DNA from: Cephalopachus bancanus
Taxonomy: Eukaryota; Chordata; Mammalia; Primates; Tarsiidae
Assembly (NCBI GenBank): GCA_027257055.1
Contig: JAPVLO010000019.1
Coordinates: 15,426,501 to 15,490,500 of the forward strand
Length of the DNA: 64,000 bases
Direction: 5' to 3'
In this document: piece by piece, positions 36,441-47,696 of the stretch
Layout of the letters: each line of letters starts with the position of its first letter
Position numbering within the stretch: position 1 is the stretch's first letter
Notes under the pieces: generated by a model
Told to the model about the DNA's origin: nothing
Seen by the model: only the letters and a program-made list of their open reading frames with translations
Database searches by the model: none
Program-made: the position numbers and the translations under genes

Positions 36441-37965
36441 TAAATGTCTCCCCTAACAATTACTAAAAGGTAAATTCAAATTATGACTATAAAAGGTTAT
36501 CCATAAATAAATAAAAAGAAAAGCAAAAGGCAAAGAAAAAATGTAAAAAGGTTGTTGGTATAAAAATAAGGTTTTAGCAGGAAAACAAAAAAGAAAGGAA
36601 TATAAAAAATATATATATATTTATCTAAGAGGAAATCTTATATGGTACATCTCTGTCGTATAATAAAGTAGATAGTTATGAAAATTTTTAAAAAGGGGTA
36701 GAGAACAAAAATAAAATGGTATAAGCACACCAAAATGGTATAAGGAAAGTTAAGAAAAATATACATACAAAGGAAATTCTATAAACAATCTAGGCATAAT
36801 AAAGTCTTTTTCTGAATGCAAGTCTCCAAACATTTTCGGATTTCTCTTCAAATTTTATATAGAATTTGCTTAAGTGCCTAGTTCAAATTATAGTCTAAAA
36901 CAATCTGTCAGACTACCATTATAGTCCAGAAATACAAAAGCTGGTACTTGTAATAAAGCTACAGAAATTAAAGTTTATCATTTAAGTTATGCTAATAACT
37001 TCAGGCCATGTAGCTTTTGTATAAAAAGGTAATCAGCCACTGCCTACAATTGTCAAAATGTAGGCCTGACTTTATTCCTTTTATTGAGCTAGAATCCAGT
37101 AATTTCATGCCCACATAATGGTCATGAAAAAATTCCAGCCAGTGCCTGCAAATAATGCCACTGCTGAAACAAATCTAGATGCCTCAAGTAAGACAGGGAG
37201 AGATTTTCGATCTCTGGCTAGGCAGGACTGCATCCATTATCAGCTCTGAAGAAATTACAGAAGACGGACCTTCACCCCTCAGCACCCCAAATGATTATGG
37301 GATCGAAAAATCTCTAAAGAATAAATAATTGAGGCAGGGTAGCTAGCACAAGCTAGACATAAATAAATTTCCTATAGGTAGGTTTTAAAAGGCATTCAAA
37401 CGTTTCTACTGCAGGCCAAGTGGCAACCTGTCCCACCCCTTGGCAAATCCAGGGAAAACTCCATCAGATGTAAAACTAGGAGAGTATAATTTCAATTTGC
37501 GGGTTAGCATAATAATTACTAGAAATCCTTTGGAGACATAAGTAAACTAAACATAGGTATTTGGTATTGCATCACTCAGGATCCAAGTCCCTGAAATGGA
37601 ATTTGTTAAACCTTTGAAATTGTTTAACGGTAGGCCTCTGAAGGAAAGGGGGGGCCACAAACGTAAATTGCTCATAAGAAAATGTGTTGTCTATTTGGAA
37701 CAAATTTTAATCACAGTTTATGAGCTTATTTCCCTAGACGCTAACATCCAAGGGGAATAAGTGCTGCTAAAAATTGAAGAAAGGAAGGACCCAATCAACC
37801 ACTGTAAGAAAAAAAAAAGGGACCCTAAGTGTGGCCCTGTTCCTATACCAGTCTAGAGAATTTAAATGCCTAACTTCTCTATGAAGTCTCAAAGGGGGGT
37901 GAACAAAAGCCCCTCCTAGGGGAAAAGGCTCCAAAACAGGCCTTTAAATAAAGTAAACAGGCTTC
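36441..37965 (+). other. Pol region without recognisable reverse transcriptase
   Basis: About 1.5 kb separates the protease remnant from the integrase tail, where an intact pol would need roughly 3 kb. No RT motif (such as a Y-X-D-D core) or RNase H motif is seen in any frame. The sequence is AT-rich with many stops and an A-rich patch near 36,490-36,610. A deletion followed by decay is the simplest reading. Confidence 0.6.
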
Positions 37966-38352
37966 TTGCCTTTTGTAATTCCTTATGGGTGGCCACCCCC
38001 TCTCATTAGGGGCATACAGGAAAACTTAAAGGAATTTGGAAGTCTTGCCCTAAAACAACAAATGCAAGCCTTAGATTCAGTCCTAAATGCCATCCATTGT
38101 CAAGTCAGAGAACGATTGCCAATTAGTTTAACTACCAATGCTCATTCTTTTAAGCCAGGTGATATGGTATGGGTAAAAAAGTGGAATGTACAACCCCTAA
38201 AGCCTCTCTGGAGGGGGCCATTCACTGTTCTTTTATCTACCCCAACTGCAGTCAAAGTAGCCAAAGTAGTTCCTTGGATCCATTATAGCAGAATTAAGCC
38301 GGTTTCCAGGACTGGGAGTGCACCGCAGATCCAGCAGCGCCCCTTAAGCTGA
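37966..38352 (+). pseudogene. Integrase C-terminal fragment (pol)
   Basis: A 128-codon open frame corresponds to the end of a gammaretrovirus-type pol. After 'MPFVIPYGWPPP' it keeps the 'FKPGDMVWVK' strand and the 'LKPLWRGPFTVLL' and 'WIHYSRIKP' motifs of the GPY/F-type C-terminal DNA-binding domain. The zinc-binding and catalytic core domains are missing upstream, so it cannot integrate DNA. The env region follows downstream, the normal gene order. Confidence 0.88.
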
Positions 38353-38595
38353 CCATTCGGAAAATCGTGGAACCCAATGAAGAACATGGAACTAATTTAT
38401 CCAGCCCTGCTCCAGAAGCGTGAGGATACTTCAGGCCCTGCTTCACACACTGGAGGCTGATTGATCGATGCATGGCAGAAAATTGAGAATTCGGCTTAAG
38501 GACCCAATGGACATTACTGATAAACCTTTGTTTTGCTTTGTCAACCTTTATACTTACTAAACCATTTGTAACTTTATTTGTGGTAGAATTAACAG

Positions 38596-40217
38596 TTGTC
38601 CCCATTGATCATGTTAGAAAAGGGTTTCACTAGCATTTCCGTCCTTTCTTGTGATAGGAAGTTTACTTGTGCTTTTATGTATTTCTACCTAATCTGGGTA
38701 TCTACCGCTTCCCCCCTATACCCAGCATGTAAATGTATAGAAACTATCTGGCCAGGCTTAAAGGTTTTCCATCGTTATTCATCCCAGCCAGAAGTTTGTT
38801 ATACTGATAAACATATCTGCACCCATAATGGCCAGCTATACTTTGCTGGATTATCAAAACAAAGCTACCAGTACACTAAAGCTGGTGTCATAGCCTGTAA
38901 CACCCCCAGAAGCACAAATTGGGTTTGTTGGAATTTTGCTCCCTCACCCAAAGCTAAAAAGCTGACTAAAGAAACTGTGTAATTAGTAGTTCCTCCAACT
39001 GCCCAACAGTCAAAACTAACCCCCTTCCCTCAATCGTGGGAAGTAGGGCAGAATCTGTTTATAAATTTGGCTGAAAGTATAGCTCGGACACTTAGTGTCA
39101 CCAATTGTTGGGTATGTGGAGGGGCACTAATGACTAAAGAGTGGCCTTGCAAGGGAACTAATCTGAATGCTTACCAACTCCTCCAGTGGAACCATTCTTT
39201 GACTGTTAGAACAGATAATGTACCCCAGAAGTGGATCCTCTCCTCAAAAGTAATTGGAGAAGACTGTTTAAGCAGAGCAGGTTCTGCTTATACTCAATGG
39301 GTAGGAGAGACTCCTTGCAAAAGAATATAATACTGGAATTCAACCCACCAGACCTGGTGGCCAACAAAGCCTATTTGGTATTGGGCATCTGCTTAAGCAA
39401 CTAAATCTTCTCAATGTACTAAAGGGCTATTTTGGATATGTGGAAAGGTTGCATATGCTCAGCTCCCAACATTATGAAAAGGCAAGTGTAACATAGGAAT
39501 AATCCAGCCAGGATTTTTCCTTCTACCTAACCCAAGGGGGGATGAACTAGGCACTCCTCTTTATGAAAGCCTCAAAACCCGAGGTGCTCAATCCCTCGAT
39601 CAAGTTCCTAAAATAGGAGGGACCCAGGTTTGGAAAAATGACGAATGGCCACCCCAGAGAATTATAAAGACTTATGGCCCAGCCACATGGGCACAAGATG
39701 GGAGTCGGAAATGCTGCATGCCTATATATATATATGCTAAATTACATTATCAGGTTACAAACTGTCTTAGAAATTATAACTAATCAAACAGCCATGGCTT
39801 TTGAGCTTGTTACTCAGCAGCAACCCAAATACATGTAGCTATTTATCAAAACCACTTAGCTTTGAACTACCTGCTGGAGGAAAAAGGAGGAGTATGTGGT
39901 AAATTTAATAACTCTGACTGTTGTTTGCAAATAGATAATAATGGTAAAGTTATAACTAATATAGCCACCAATGTTAAAAAAAACTTGCTCATGTCCCAGT
40001 GAAAGAATGGCAAGGCATAAAAATCGGCAATTGGCTTGAAAACATGTTCTCGGGTCTGGGAGGATTTAAGGGTATTACTGGATCTATAGTCCTAATGGTG
40101 GGATCCTGCCTTATCCTCCCTTGCATGGCCCCAATAATTATGAACGACATTTCTGAGTTTGTGGAAACAGTTGTTAAACGAAAAACTGGCCCATATAATG
40201 TTGATGCACCAAATTAA
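38596..40217 (+). pseudogene. Broken envelope gene (env)
   Basis: Env-like sequence fills the space between pol and the polypurine tract. The surface part is in two open pieces (38,596-38,982 and 39,067-39,330) in the same frame, separated by stops. It includes a CWVC motif (39,106-39,117), the class I surface-subunit disulfide-exchange signature. The transmembrane part keeps a cysteine cluster at 39,895-39,924 and, in another frame (39,999-40,217), a membrane span followed by a short cytoplasmic tail. Stops and at least one frameshift near the A-run at 39,977 make it non-functional. Confidence 0.85.
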
Positions 40218-40255
40218 GGATAATGATGCTTTAGATCCATAAAAGATCAAGCATC

Positions 40256-40266
40256 AAAGGGGGGAA
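40256..40266 (+). promoter_or_regulatory. Polypurine tract
   Basis: AAAGGGGGGAA directly abuts the TG of the 3' LTR, the normal site of plus-strand priming. Confidence 0.88.
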
Positions 40267-40843
40267 TGTGGCAGGATGCGGCAAATGCTCAAATATATTT
40301 CTTGTATGATTGAGTGAATAAACACAGAAACATGTAGCTGGTTCAGGATCAGCAGTTGGCCTCATGGCAATCACTAGCCCAGGGCAGGAAAGGAGTTGAT
40401 AACAGTTAAAGGTATTTCCTTTTGAAAGGCAAGTTGCAACTTTAAAGACCCGCCCAGCGCCAGGCAGGTTTTGTTTAAGAAAGGCCAAATGGCCCAGAGA
40501 CTGGCTATTTCATGGAAATGGAAAAGAGTCTTATCTAAAACCCCCCTTCTGAAGTTGATGGTTTACAATCCTGCAGTTCCTGGAAACCATTTGTTCTTTA
40601 AAAAATCTGATTTTGCTGAGTACAACCTTGTAAGATTCCAAAGGAAATATGTAATCACTCAACATGACCCCCCTCCCTTACCTAAACGAGGGTATAAAAC
40701 CCCATGTCTCCTGTTCTGGGGTGTTTGAGCTTGATTTGGATGCATGAAATTCTCGGGCTCGCTGTGCTGTGCTAGCCAGCATAATAAAGTGCCACTTCCT
40801 ATAATAGTCTCAGTGTCACGATCTCTCTATTTTTCCTGCTACA
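40267..40843 (+). repeat. 3' LTR of the class I ERV
   Basis: A 577-bp partner of the 5' LTR with the same TG/CA ends, TATA box (40,693) and AATAAA (40,783). It is followed at once by the CCTA target duplicate. Confidence 0.95.
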
Positions 40844-41137
40844 CCTACAGTGGTAAAACTGAGTTGGAGGTTGATATTCAGCTTCCCTACCATTCTAGGA
40901 CCTTTTGCAGGATGCTCACTCCTGTGTCATCCCAGGGGCCACACTAGGAGTACTGGCAAATCTAGACCATCTTGAGCCATTTAGGAGTAAGTAATGGGAG
41001 TAAGGTTCACAGTGACTGGCATGGGAATCTTGGTAGTGGCTGTGCATTCCAGCCAATGGAGGTGTCACAACAGAGAAACTAAGAACATCTTGCATCAGCA
41101 AACAGCTTATGGGTTTTCCAGGCTTGCTTTTATTACA

Positions 41138-41490
41138 TCTTCCCCCAAGTTGAGAGGCAATTGTATGTGAGTGATTTACTGCAGAGATATCCTCTGGCCC
41201 TACCCAACACTAGCTACAGAGAAGTGATTCTAGAAAGTTCTGGTGTTCACATTAAATCTTCCTCACACTGAGGAGTAACTGTGGGTCAGTGATGTACAGA
41301 GGGAACATCTGGCCTTGCCCAAACCTAGTGGTAGAGAGGTGATTCAACTAAGCTCTAGTGTTCACCTTAAGTCTTCCAGTCTTCCCCAAGTCAGGAAGCA
41401 ACTGTAGGTTAGCAATTACCCACAGGGGACCTCACCGAGTCCTATGTGCAGAGTAGAGTGGTGACTCCACCAAACCTCAGTGCTCTGTTT
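41138..41490 (+). repeat. Tandem ~120-bp units in an old L1 5' UTR
   Basis: Three diverged units start at about 41,138, 41,257 and 41,380. Each runs through a 'CTTCCCCAAGT'-like start, an 'AACTGTAGGT'-like block, 'CCTCTGGCC(C/T)TGCCCAA', 'AGAGAGGTGATTC' and 'AAGCTCTGGTGTTCAC'. A weaker fourth unit may follow from 41,490. Spacing is 119 and 123 bp. Confidence 0.8.
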
Positions 41491-42391
41491 AAGCTTACCA
41501 TAGGCCAGAAGGTAAGCCCAAGTCCACACATATCTGTGCAGCATAGCCTCTGGCCCTGTCCACCTTGTGTGGCCAAGCAACGTCAGAGACTTCACCTAGC
41601 CAACACTGGAGCTAATCACACAGCCATGCCCAACTATAGATTCCAGACAACAGACTTCCCAGCAAGGGAAGACAACTTGCAACTCTGCCCAATCAGAGAT
41701 AATTGCAAAACAGAGCCCCATCTTGCATCAGAGTCCAGCCAGTGTTCTCACTGGATTATGGAGCATAGCCGGATACCATTTGACCCCAGAGTACAGAATG
41801 CAGCCCAACCCAACTAGAGAACCCGACGCCAAGGTATGCCTGTCTAGTGTTGGTACCAGCTGGCTGATTTAGAATCCCAAGCTAGACAACATAGTAAATA
41901 TCTATCATCACCTAAGAACACTTGCAAAGACCAGAAGAAATTACTGTCTCCCCAAATTTGCAGCCATCAGTATAAAGGCACAAAGATTTTAAAAATTCAG
42001 GGAAATATGATACCAACAAAAGAAATTAACAAAGCCTAGTAATGGACCCATACAAAATGGAGATCTAGGAAATGGCTGACAAAGACTTTAGATTAATTCT
42101 CTTCAAGGAGTTCAAGGAACTATAAAAAAATACAGATAGAAAATTAAATAAAATTTGGAAAACAATTCATGAACAAAGTCAGCAAGTTATACAAAGAAAT
42201 AGAAACAATAAACAACAAAAAAGCAATCTTAGACATAAAAACTATAATAACCAAACTAAAACATTTAATAGAAAGCATCAACAACAATTTGACCAAACAG
42301 AAAAAAAAAAATCAGTGAGCTCAAAATCACTGGACATTTGAAAATCGTGGACATTTGAAATTGTGCAATCAGAAGAGTAAAAATAAAAGAT

Positions 42392-42699
42392 GGCCAGGCT
42401 CAGTGGCTCAGCCTGTGATCCCAGCGTTTTGGGAGGCCGAGGTGAGTGGATTGCCTGAGCCCGTGGATTCAAGACCCACCGGGGCAACTTGGTGAGACCT
42501 CATCTCTACAATAAAAAAAAAAAATTAGCCGGGCATGGTAGTGTGTGCCTGTAGTTCCAGCTACTTGGAAGGCTGAGGTGGAAGGATTGCCGGAGGAGCC
42601 CAGCAGATCGAGGCTGCAGTGGCCAGGAGCATGCCACTGCACTCCAGTCTGGGTGACGGAGTGAGACTCCAACTCAAAAAAATAAAAAAATAAAAAATA
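42392..42699 (+). mobile_element. Alu, full dimer
   Basis: Plus-strand Alu from 'ggccaggctcagtggctcag' to an interrupted A-rich tail. A probable target duplicate, 'aataaaagat' / 'aataaaaaagat', flanks it. It interrupts ORF1 of the old L1. Confidence 0.93.
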
Positions 42700-43250
42700 A
42701 ATAAAAAAGATAATAAAAAAGAATGAAGAAGGCCTGCAGGAATTATGGGACACCATCAAGCAAATTAAATTTCACATAATAAAAGTTCCTGAAGAAGAAG
42801 AGGGGGGAAAAAGACCTAGAAAGAATATTTAAGTTAATAAAGGCTTACATTTTCCAAAACCTGGGGAAAGATGACAACATCCAGGCAGGGAAGCTCAGAG
42901 ACTGCCAATCAAATCCAGCTCAAAGAGAAATTCGCCAAGACACATCATAATCAAATGATAAAAGCTCTAAAACAAAGAAAGATACTAAAAGTAGCAAGAG
43001 ATAAGAAACATATCACAGTCAAAGAAGCCAAATATGTCTTTCATTGTATTCCTCATCAGAAACCCTGCAGGTCAGGAGACTGTAAGATAACATATTCAAA
43101 GTGCTAAACTAAAAAGACTGCCAAAGAAGAATACTTTACTTGGCAAAGCAGTCCATTAGAAATAAAAACTTTCAGACAAACAGAAGCTGAGGGAGTTCAT
43201 CGCCATTAGACCTGCTTTAAGCTGAAATAAAAGGCTGCTAATTGAAGAGA

Positions 43251-44040
43251 TAGAATGTTATCGCCAAGATCAGGTTTTAAAAAGATGATCATTTCCACTT
43301 CAAACAGTATGGAATTTCCTCAGAAAACAAAAACTTGAACTCCCATAGGACCCACTAATCATGCTTCCTGGTATATCTCTAAAGGAATGGAATTTAATTT
43401 ACTAGAGTGTTATCTTCATTTCCATGTTCACAGTAGCCAAGATATGCAAACAATCTAAGAGTCCATCAATGGATGAATAGATTAAGAATATGTGGTATAT
43501 GTACACAGTGGAATGCTATTCTGCCTTAAAAGGGAGAAATCCTATCATTGTGACAAGATGGATAAATCTGGAAGGGATTATGCTGGGCTAAATAAGCCAT
43601 ACACCAAAAGACGAATACCACAAGACCTGACTTATATGTGGAATCTAATAAAGCTGAACTCAAAGAAGTAGAGAGTAGAATGAGGGTTATCAAAGGCTAG
43701 GAGATGTGAGTGGGGATGGAGGGAATGAAGATTTGTTAATCTAAGGGTACAAAGTTTCAGGTATATAGGAGGAATAAATAGGTTTTGAAAACTATTGCAT
43801 AGTAGAGTGATTATAGTCAATAGCTATATATTAATCTCAAAATAAATAAGACTAATTTTCAAATATTTCACTATAAAAATGATAGGTAACCAAGGTGATT
43901 GATATGTTAATTAACTTGATTTACATATGCCACATTGCATACATACATCAAAAGAGCACATTGTATCACATAAATATATACAATTATTATTTGTCAATAG
44001 AAAATAATATTAATAACATGTTTTTAAACATTTTAAAGGT
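43251..44040 (+). mobile_element. Old L1 3' end
   Basis: The sequence jumps from ORF1-type to the end of ORF2 and 3' UTR ('agtccatcaatggatgaata', 'cttatatgtggaatctaata') and ends in the AT-rich L1 tail near 44,010. Either the host L1 lost ORF2 by deletion or this is a separate 5'-truncated element. Confidence 0.65.
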
Positions 44041-46385
44041 AAAAAATAAATTCTACTACATTATTTCAATGTAATAAAAGCCATATATGAAACAATGACA
44101 TTAATATCACACTTAATCATGAAAAGTGGAAAGCTTTTTCTGTAAGATTAGAAACAAAACAGGGATGATCACTCTGGCTACTTCTTTTTTTTACTCTGGC
44201 TACCTCTATTCAACATAATACTGGGAATCCTAGTCAGAGCAGTTAGGTGAGGAAAAGAAATAAAAGGCATCCAAATCAGAAAGAAAGAAGGTAAACTTAC
44301 CCTGTTTTCAGACTGTATAATCTTATAAAGAGAATACCTCAGGACTCTGCCAAAAAACTGTTGAAACTAATTCAGCAAAGTTACAGAATACAAAGTTAAT
44401 GTATGAAAATCAATAGAGCTTCTATATACGAATGCTGAAGTACCCCCAAAGAAATCACAGAACAATCCCATTTATAACAATTATAGAAAAATATAATACT
44501 TAGGAAAAAATTCAGCAAAGGATGTAAAAGAGCTGTATTCTGGAAACTATATAATATCCATGAAAGAAATAAAAGGGGGTACAAATAAATTAAAAGATAT
44601 CTCATATTAATGGATTGAAAGAAATCCTATTGTTAAAATATTCATACTATCCAAAGTGACCAACTGATTCAAAGCAATCCCTATAAAAATTTTAATACTT
44701 TTATCACAGAAATAGAAAAAACAATCCCAAAATTCACAGGGAACCAATAAAAAGCCCTAATAGCCAACACAATCTTGAGCAAAAAAAGAGAACAAATCTT
44801 GAGAAAGGAAAAAAAAGGAATTATACTCCCTGATTTCAAAATATGTTATAATGAGATTGTAATCTAAACAGTATGGTACTGGCATAAAAACATACACATA
44901 GACCAATGGAACAGAATGGATGACCAAAAAATAAATCCATGCATGTATGGTCAATTAATCTTCAGCAGAGATGCCAAGGGGACACAGTGGGTAAAGACAA
45001 TCTTTTCAATAAATAATGTTGAGAAAACCGGGCATCCACTTATATTCACTTTTATCTCATGCCATGTATAAAAACCATCTCAAAATGCATTAGAGGTTTA
45101 AATGTAAGACCTGAAAATGTAAAACTACTAGAGGAAAACATAGCAGAAAAGCTCTATGACATTGGGTTGGGCAATGATTTTTTGGAAATGACTCAAAACT
45201 ATAGACAACAAAAGCAAAAATAGGTAAATATGAAGACATAACACTAAAAAGTTTCTGCACAGCGAAGGAAGCAATCAACAGAGCTAAGAGAAACCTATAA
45301 TGGGAGAAAATATTTGTAAACCATACATCTGATTAGAGGTTAGTCTCCAAAATATACAAGGAGGCCAAACAACTCAATAATAAGAAAACAAGTAACAAAT
45401 TATAAAATGTGTAAAGGATCTGAAAAGACATTTCTAAAAAGAAGACACACAAATGGTCGACAGGTAAATGAAAAAATGTTCAACATCAAAAATCATCAGG
45501 AAAATGCAAATAAAAACTACAATGAGATACAGCCTCACACCTGTTAGAATGGTTTTTATAAAAAAAGACAAACTATATGAAGTATTGATAAGGATATGCA
45601 GAAAAGAGAATCCTTACACACTGTTGGTGGGAATTTTAATTAGTACAGTCATTATGGAAAATAGTTGGAGATTCTTCAAAAAAAGTAAAAATAGAACTAT
45701 CATGTAATCTAGCAACTCCACTACCGGGTATATAGCCAAGTGAAATGAAATCAATATGTTGAAGAGATATCTGCATTCCCATGTTCACTGAAGTATTATT
45801 CACAATAGCCAAGATGTAGAATCAACCTATGTGTTCATCAACAGATGAATAAGCAAATAAAATGTGGTATACATATACAATAGAAAGTTATTTAGCCTTA
45901 AAAAAGGACATTCTGCCACATGAGACAAGATGGATGAACTTGGAAGACATTATGTTCAGTAAAATAAACCAGGCACACAGAGACAAAAATAACACATGAT
46001 CTTACCTACATGGGAAGTTGAAGGAAGTCAAACTCATAGAAATAGAGAGTAGAATAGTGTTTATTAGAGGCCAGAGGAAGGAAGTGGATGGGGGAAAGTG
46101 GAGATGTTATTCAAAGGGTACAAAGTTTTAGTTAGACAGGAGGAATAATCTAATCCACAGAATGGTAACGATATTAAGTAATAATGCATTGTATTTTTCA
46201 AATATACTAAAAAGGGTAGATTTTAAATGTCTTTACCACAGAAAGATGTTAAGTATGTGAGGTGACAAATTTGTTAATTAGCTTGATTTAATCATTCCAC
46301 CTTGTAAACATATGTCAAAACATCACATTTATCCCATAAATGTATACAATTATTATTTGTCAATTATAAATAAAATTAGAAAAGC
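44041..46385 (+). mobile_element. Old L1, second half of ORF2 and 3' UTR
   Basis: Plus-strand L1 from the RT region ('catactgggaatcctagtca'-like sequence near 44,220) through the ORF2 C-terminus ('acaatgagatacagcctcac' near 45,519, 'aagatggatgaacttggaag' near 45,930) and into the 3' UTR, ending in an A-rich tail near 46,380. Reading frames are heavily interrupted. Confidence 0.75.
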
Positions 46386-46707
46386 ATTCCCTTAGAATAT
46401 AAAATGTTTCTTTTTAAGACGTATAAAAGGCATTTTTCAAATTATGCATATGTACGCAAATAATAGTTTAATCAGGAAAACATGTTATATGAAGGGAAGA
46501 CAAGAGTGCAGTATAACAATTCTGAATATTTAATACACCTGGTAGAATAGAATTTTATAACATAAATATGATGGATAAATTAGACTTTATTGGGTAACTT
46601 TATTTCTTATAATCATCTTTTGATGATACATTATTTCATTATTTGTTTTCCTTCTGTCTTCTTGCCTACAGTCTCACTATTTGATTTTTATCAATCTTAA
46701 AGGAATT
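46386..46707. other. Unassigned stretch
   Basis: AT-rich spacer between two L1s, with no gene or repeat that I can name. Confidence 0.3.
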
Positions 46708-46725
46708 AGAATTGGTTGATATCTC

Positions 46726-47678
46726 TAAGATAGACAATTGGGACTTCATCAAACTGACACGCTTCTGCAAAGCCAAAGAAACCATTGAGAGAGCAGGGAG
46801 ACAGGCCACAGACTGGGAAAAAAATATTTGCCAACTGTGTGTCTGGCAAAGGCCTACAATTTAAGATCTACAAGGAACTCAAAGGTGGGCAAAATATACG
46901 AATAGATACTTCTCAAAAGAAGACATACGAGCAGCCAACAAATACAGCCTCACTAATCATCAAAGAAATGCAAATTAAAATCACACTGAGATGCCACCTA
47001 ACTCCAGTCAGGATGGCCATCATCAATAACTCAAAAAACAACAGATGCTGGAGAGGATGCGACCAAAAGGGAATACTTCTACACTATTGATGGGAGTGTA
47101 AACTAGTACAGTCTCTGTGAAAAACAGTGTGGTGATTCCTAAAAGATCTAAAAATCGACCTCCTGTATGACCCTGTAATCTCCTTACTGGGAATAAACCC
47201 GGAGGAACTCAAATCACTATGAAAAAGATACCCCACGCATGTTTATTGTAGCATTATTTACAAAAGCAAAAGCATGAACCAACCATGCTGCCCATCAAAA
47301 GAGGACTGGATAAAAAATGTGGTACATATACACGATAGAATATTACACAACCATAAAGAAGGACAAAATTATGAACTTCGGAGCAACTTGGATGGACTTG
47401 GAGGCTATAATACTGAATGATCTATCACAGAAACGAACTGAGTATCACATGTTCTCACTCATAAGCAGATCTTGAACAACTATCGTAATCTATAAGAAAG
47501 GGACTGGCAGTAGTGGGAAACTGCCAGGGGAGGGTGGGGCAGGAGTGGCAGTAGTGGGAAACTGCCAGAAGAGGGAGGACACACCTCATCAACAAGAGTA
47601 CCTACATAATGAACATTTGTATACCTAACCCTGAATTGTACCCCACATATTTAAAATTAAAAAATTATACAAAAAAAG
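46726..47678 (+). mobile_element. Young-family L1, 5'-truncated, with target duplication
   Basis: The last 953 bp of the window's young L1 family: the ORF2 C-terminus ('gacaattgggacttcatcaa', 'aaagccaaagaaaccattga') and the 3' UTR ending 'ctgaattgtaccccacatat' plus an A-rich tail. The 18-bp duplication 'agaattggtt(g/a)atatctc' is at 46,708-46,725 and 47,679-47,696. Confidence 0.95.
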
Positions 47679-47696
47679 AGAATTGGTTAATATCTC

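Larger units (their letters stand above)
33343..40843 (+). mobile_element. Class I endogenous retrovirus, recent but internally defective
   Basis: A 7.5-kb provirus with two LTRs of 576 and 577 bp and a 4-bp target duplication CCTA (33,339-33,342 and 40,844-40,847), the size expected for gammaretrovirus-like class I elements. It has a tRNA-Gly primer site after the 5' LTR and a polypurine tract before the 3' LTR. The interior is only about 6.3 kb and strongly decayed: gag is reduced to scraps plus a zinc knuckle, the protease site is mutated, reverse transcriptase and RNase H are not recognisable, and integrase is represented by its C-terminal domain. Env has stops and frame changes. It cannot make viral proteins by itself. 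Confidence 0.92.
32613..43250 (+). mobile_element. Old L1 (5' UTR and ORF1), broken by two LTR insertions and an Alu
   Basis: The L1 starts with 'acatcagcaagatggtagaa', the hallmark of an old L1 5' end, and is interrupted after 'cccagctagcaactat' by LTR sequence. It resumes at about 40,848 with a long 5' UTR, ORF1 from about 42,000 ('gacaaagactttagattaat'), an Alu at 42,392-42,699, and the end of ORF1 near 42,780-43,200. ORF2 is missing: the next sequence belongs to an L1 3' end. ORF1 is full of stops. Confidence 0.7.

Noticed and set aside
38596..40217. A co-opted, syncytin-like envelope gene
   Set aside because: Env is split by stops and at least one frameshift, and no long open frame is preserved, so there is no sign of selection for a protein.
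41138..41490. A CRISPR-like array of regularly spaced repeats
   Set aside because: The ~120-bp units are contiguous and diverged, without unique spacers, and lie in an L1 5' UTR of a primate genome.
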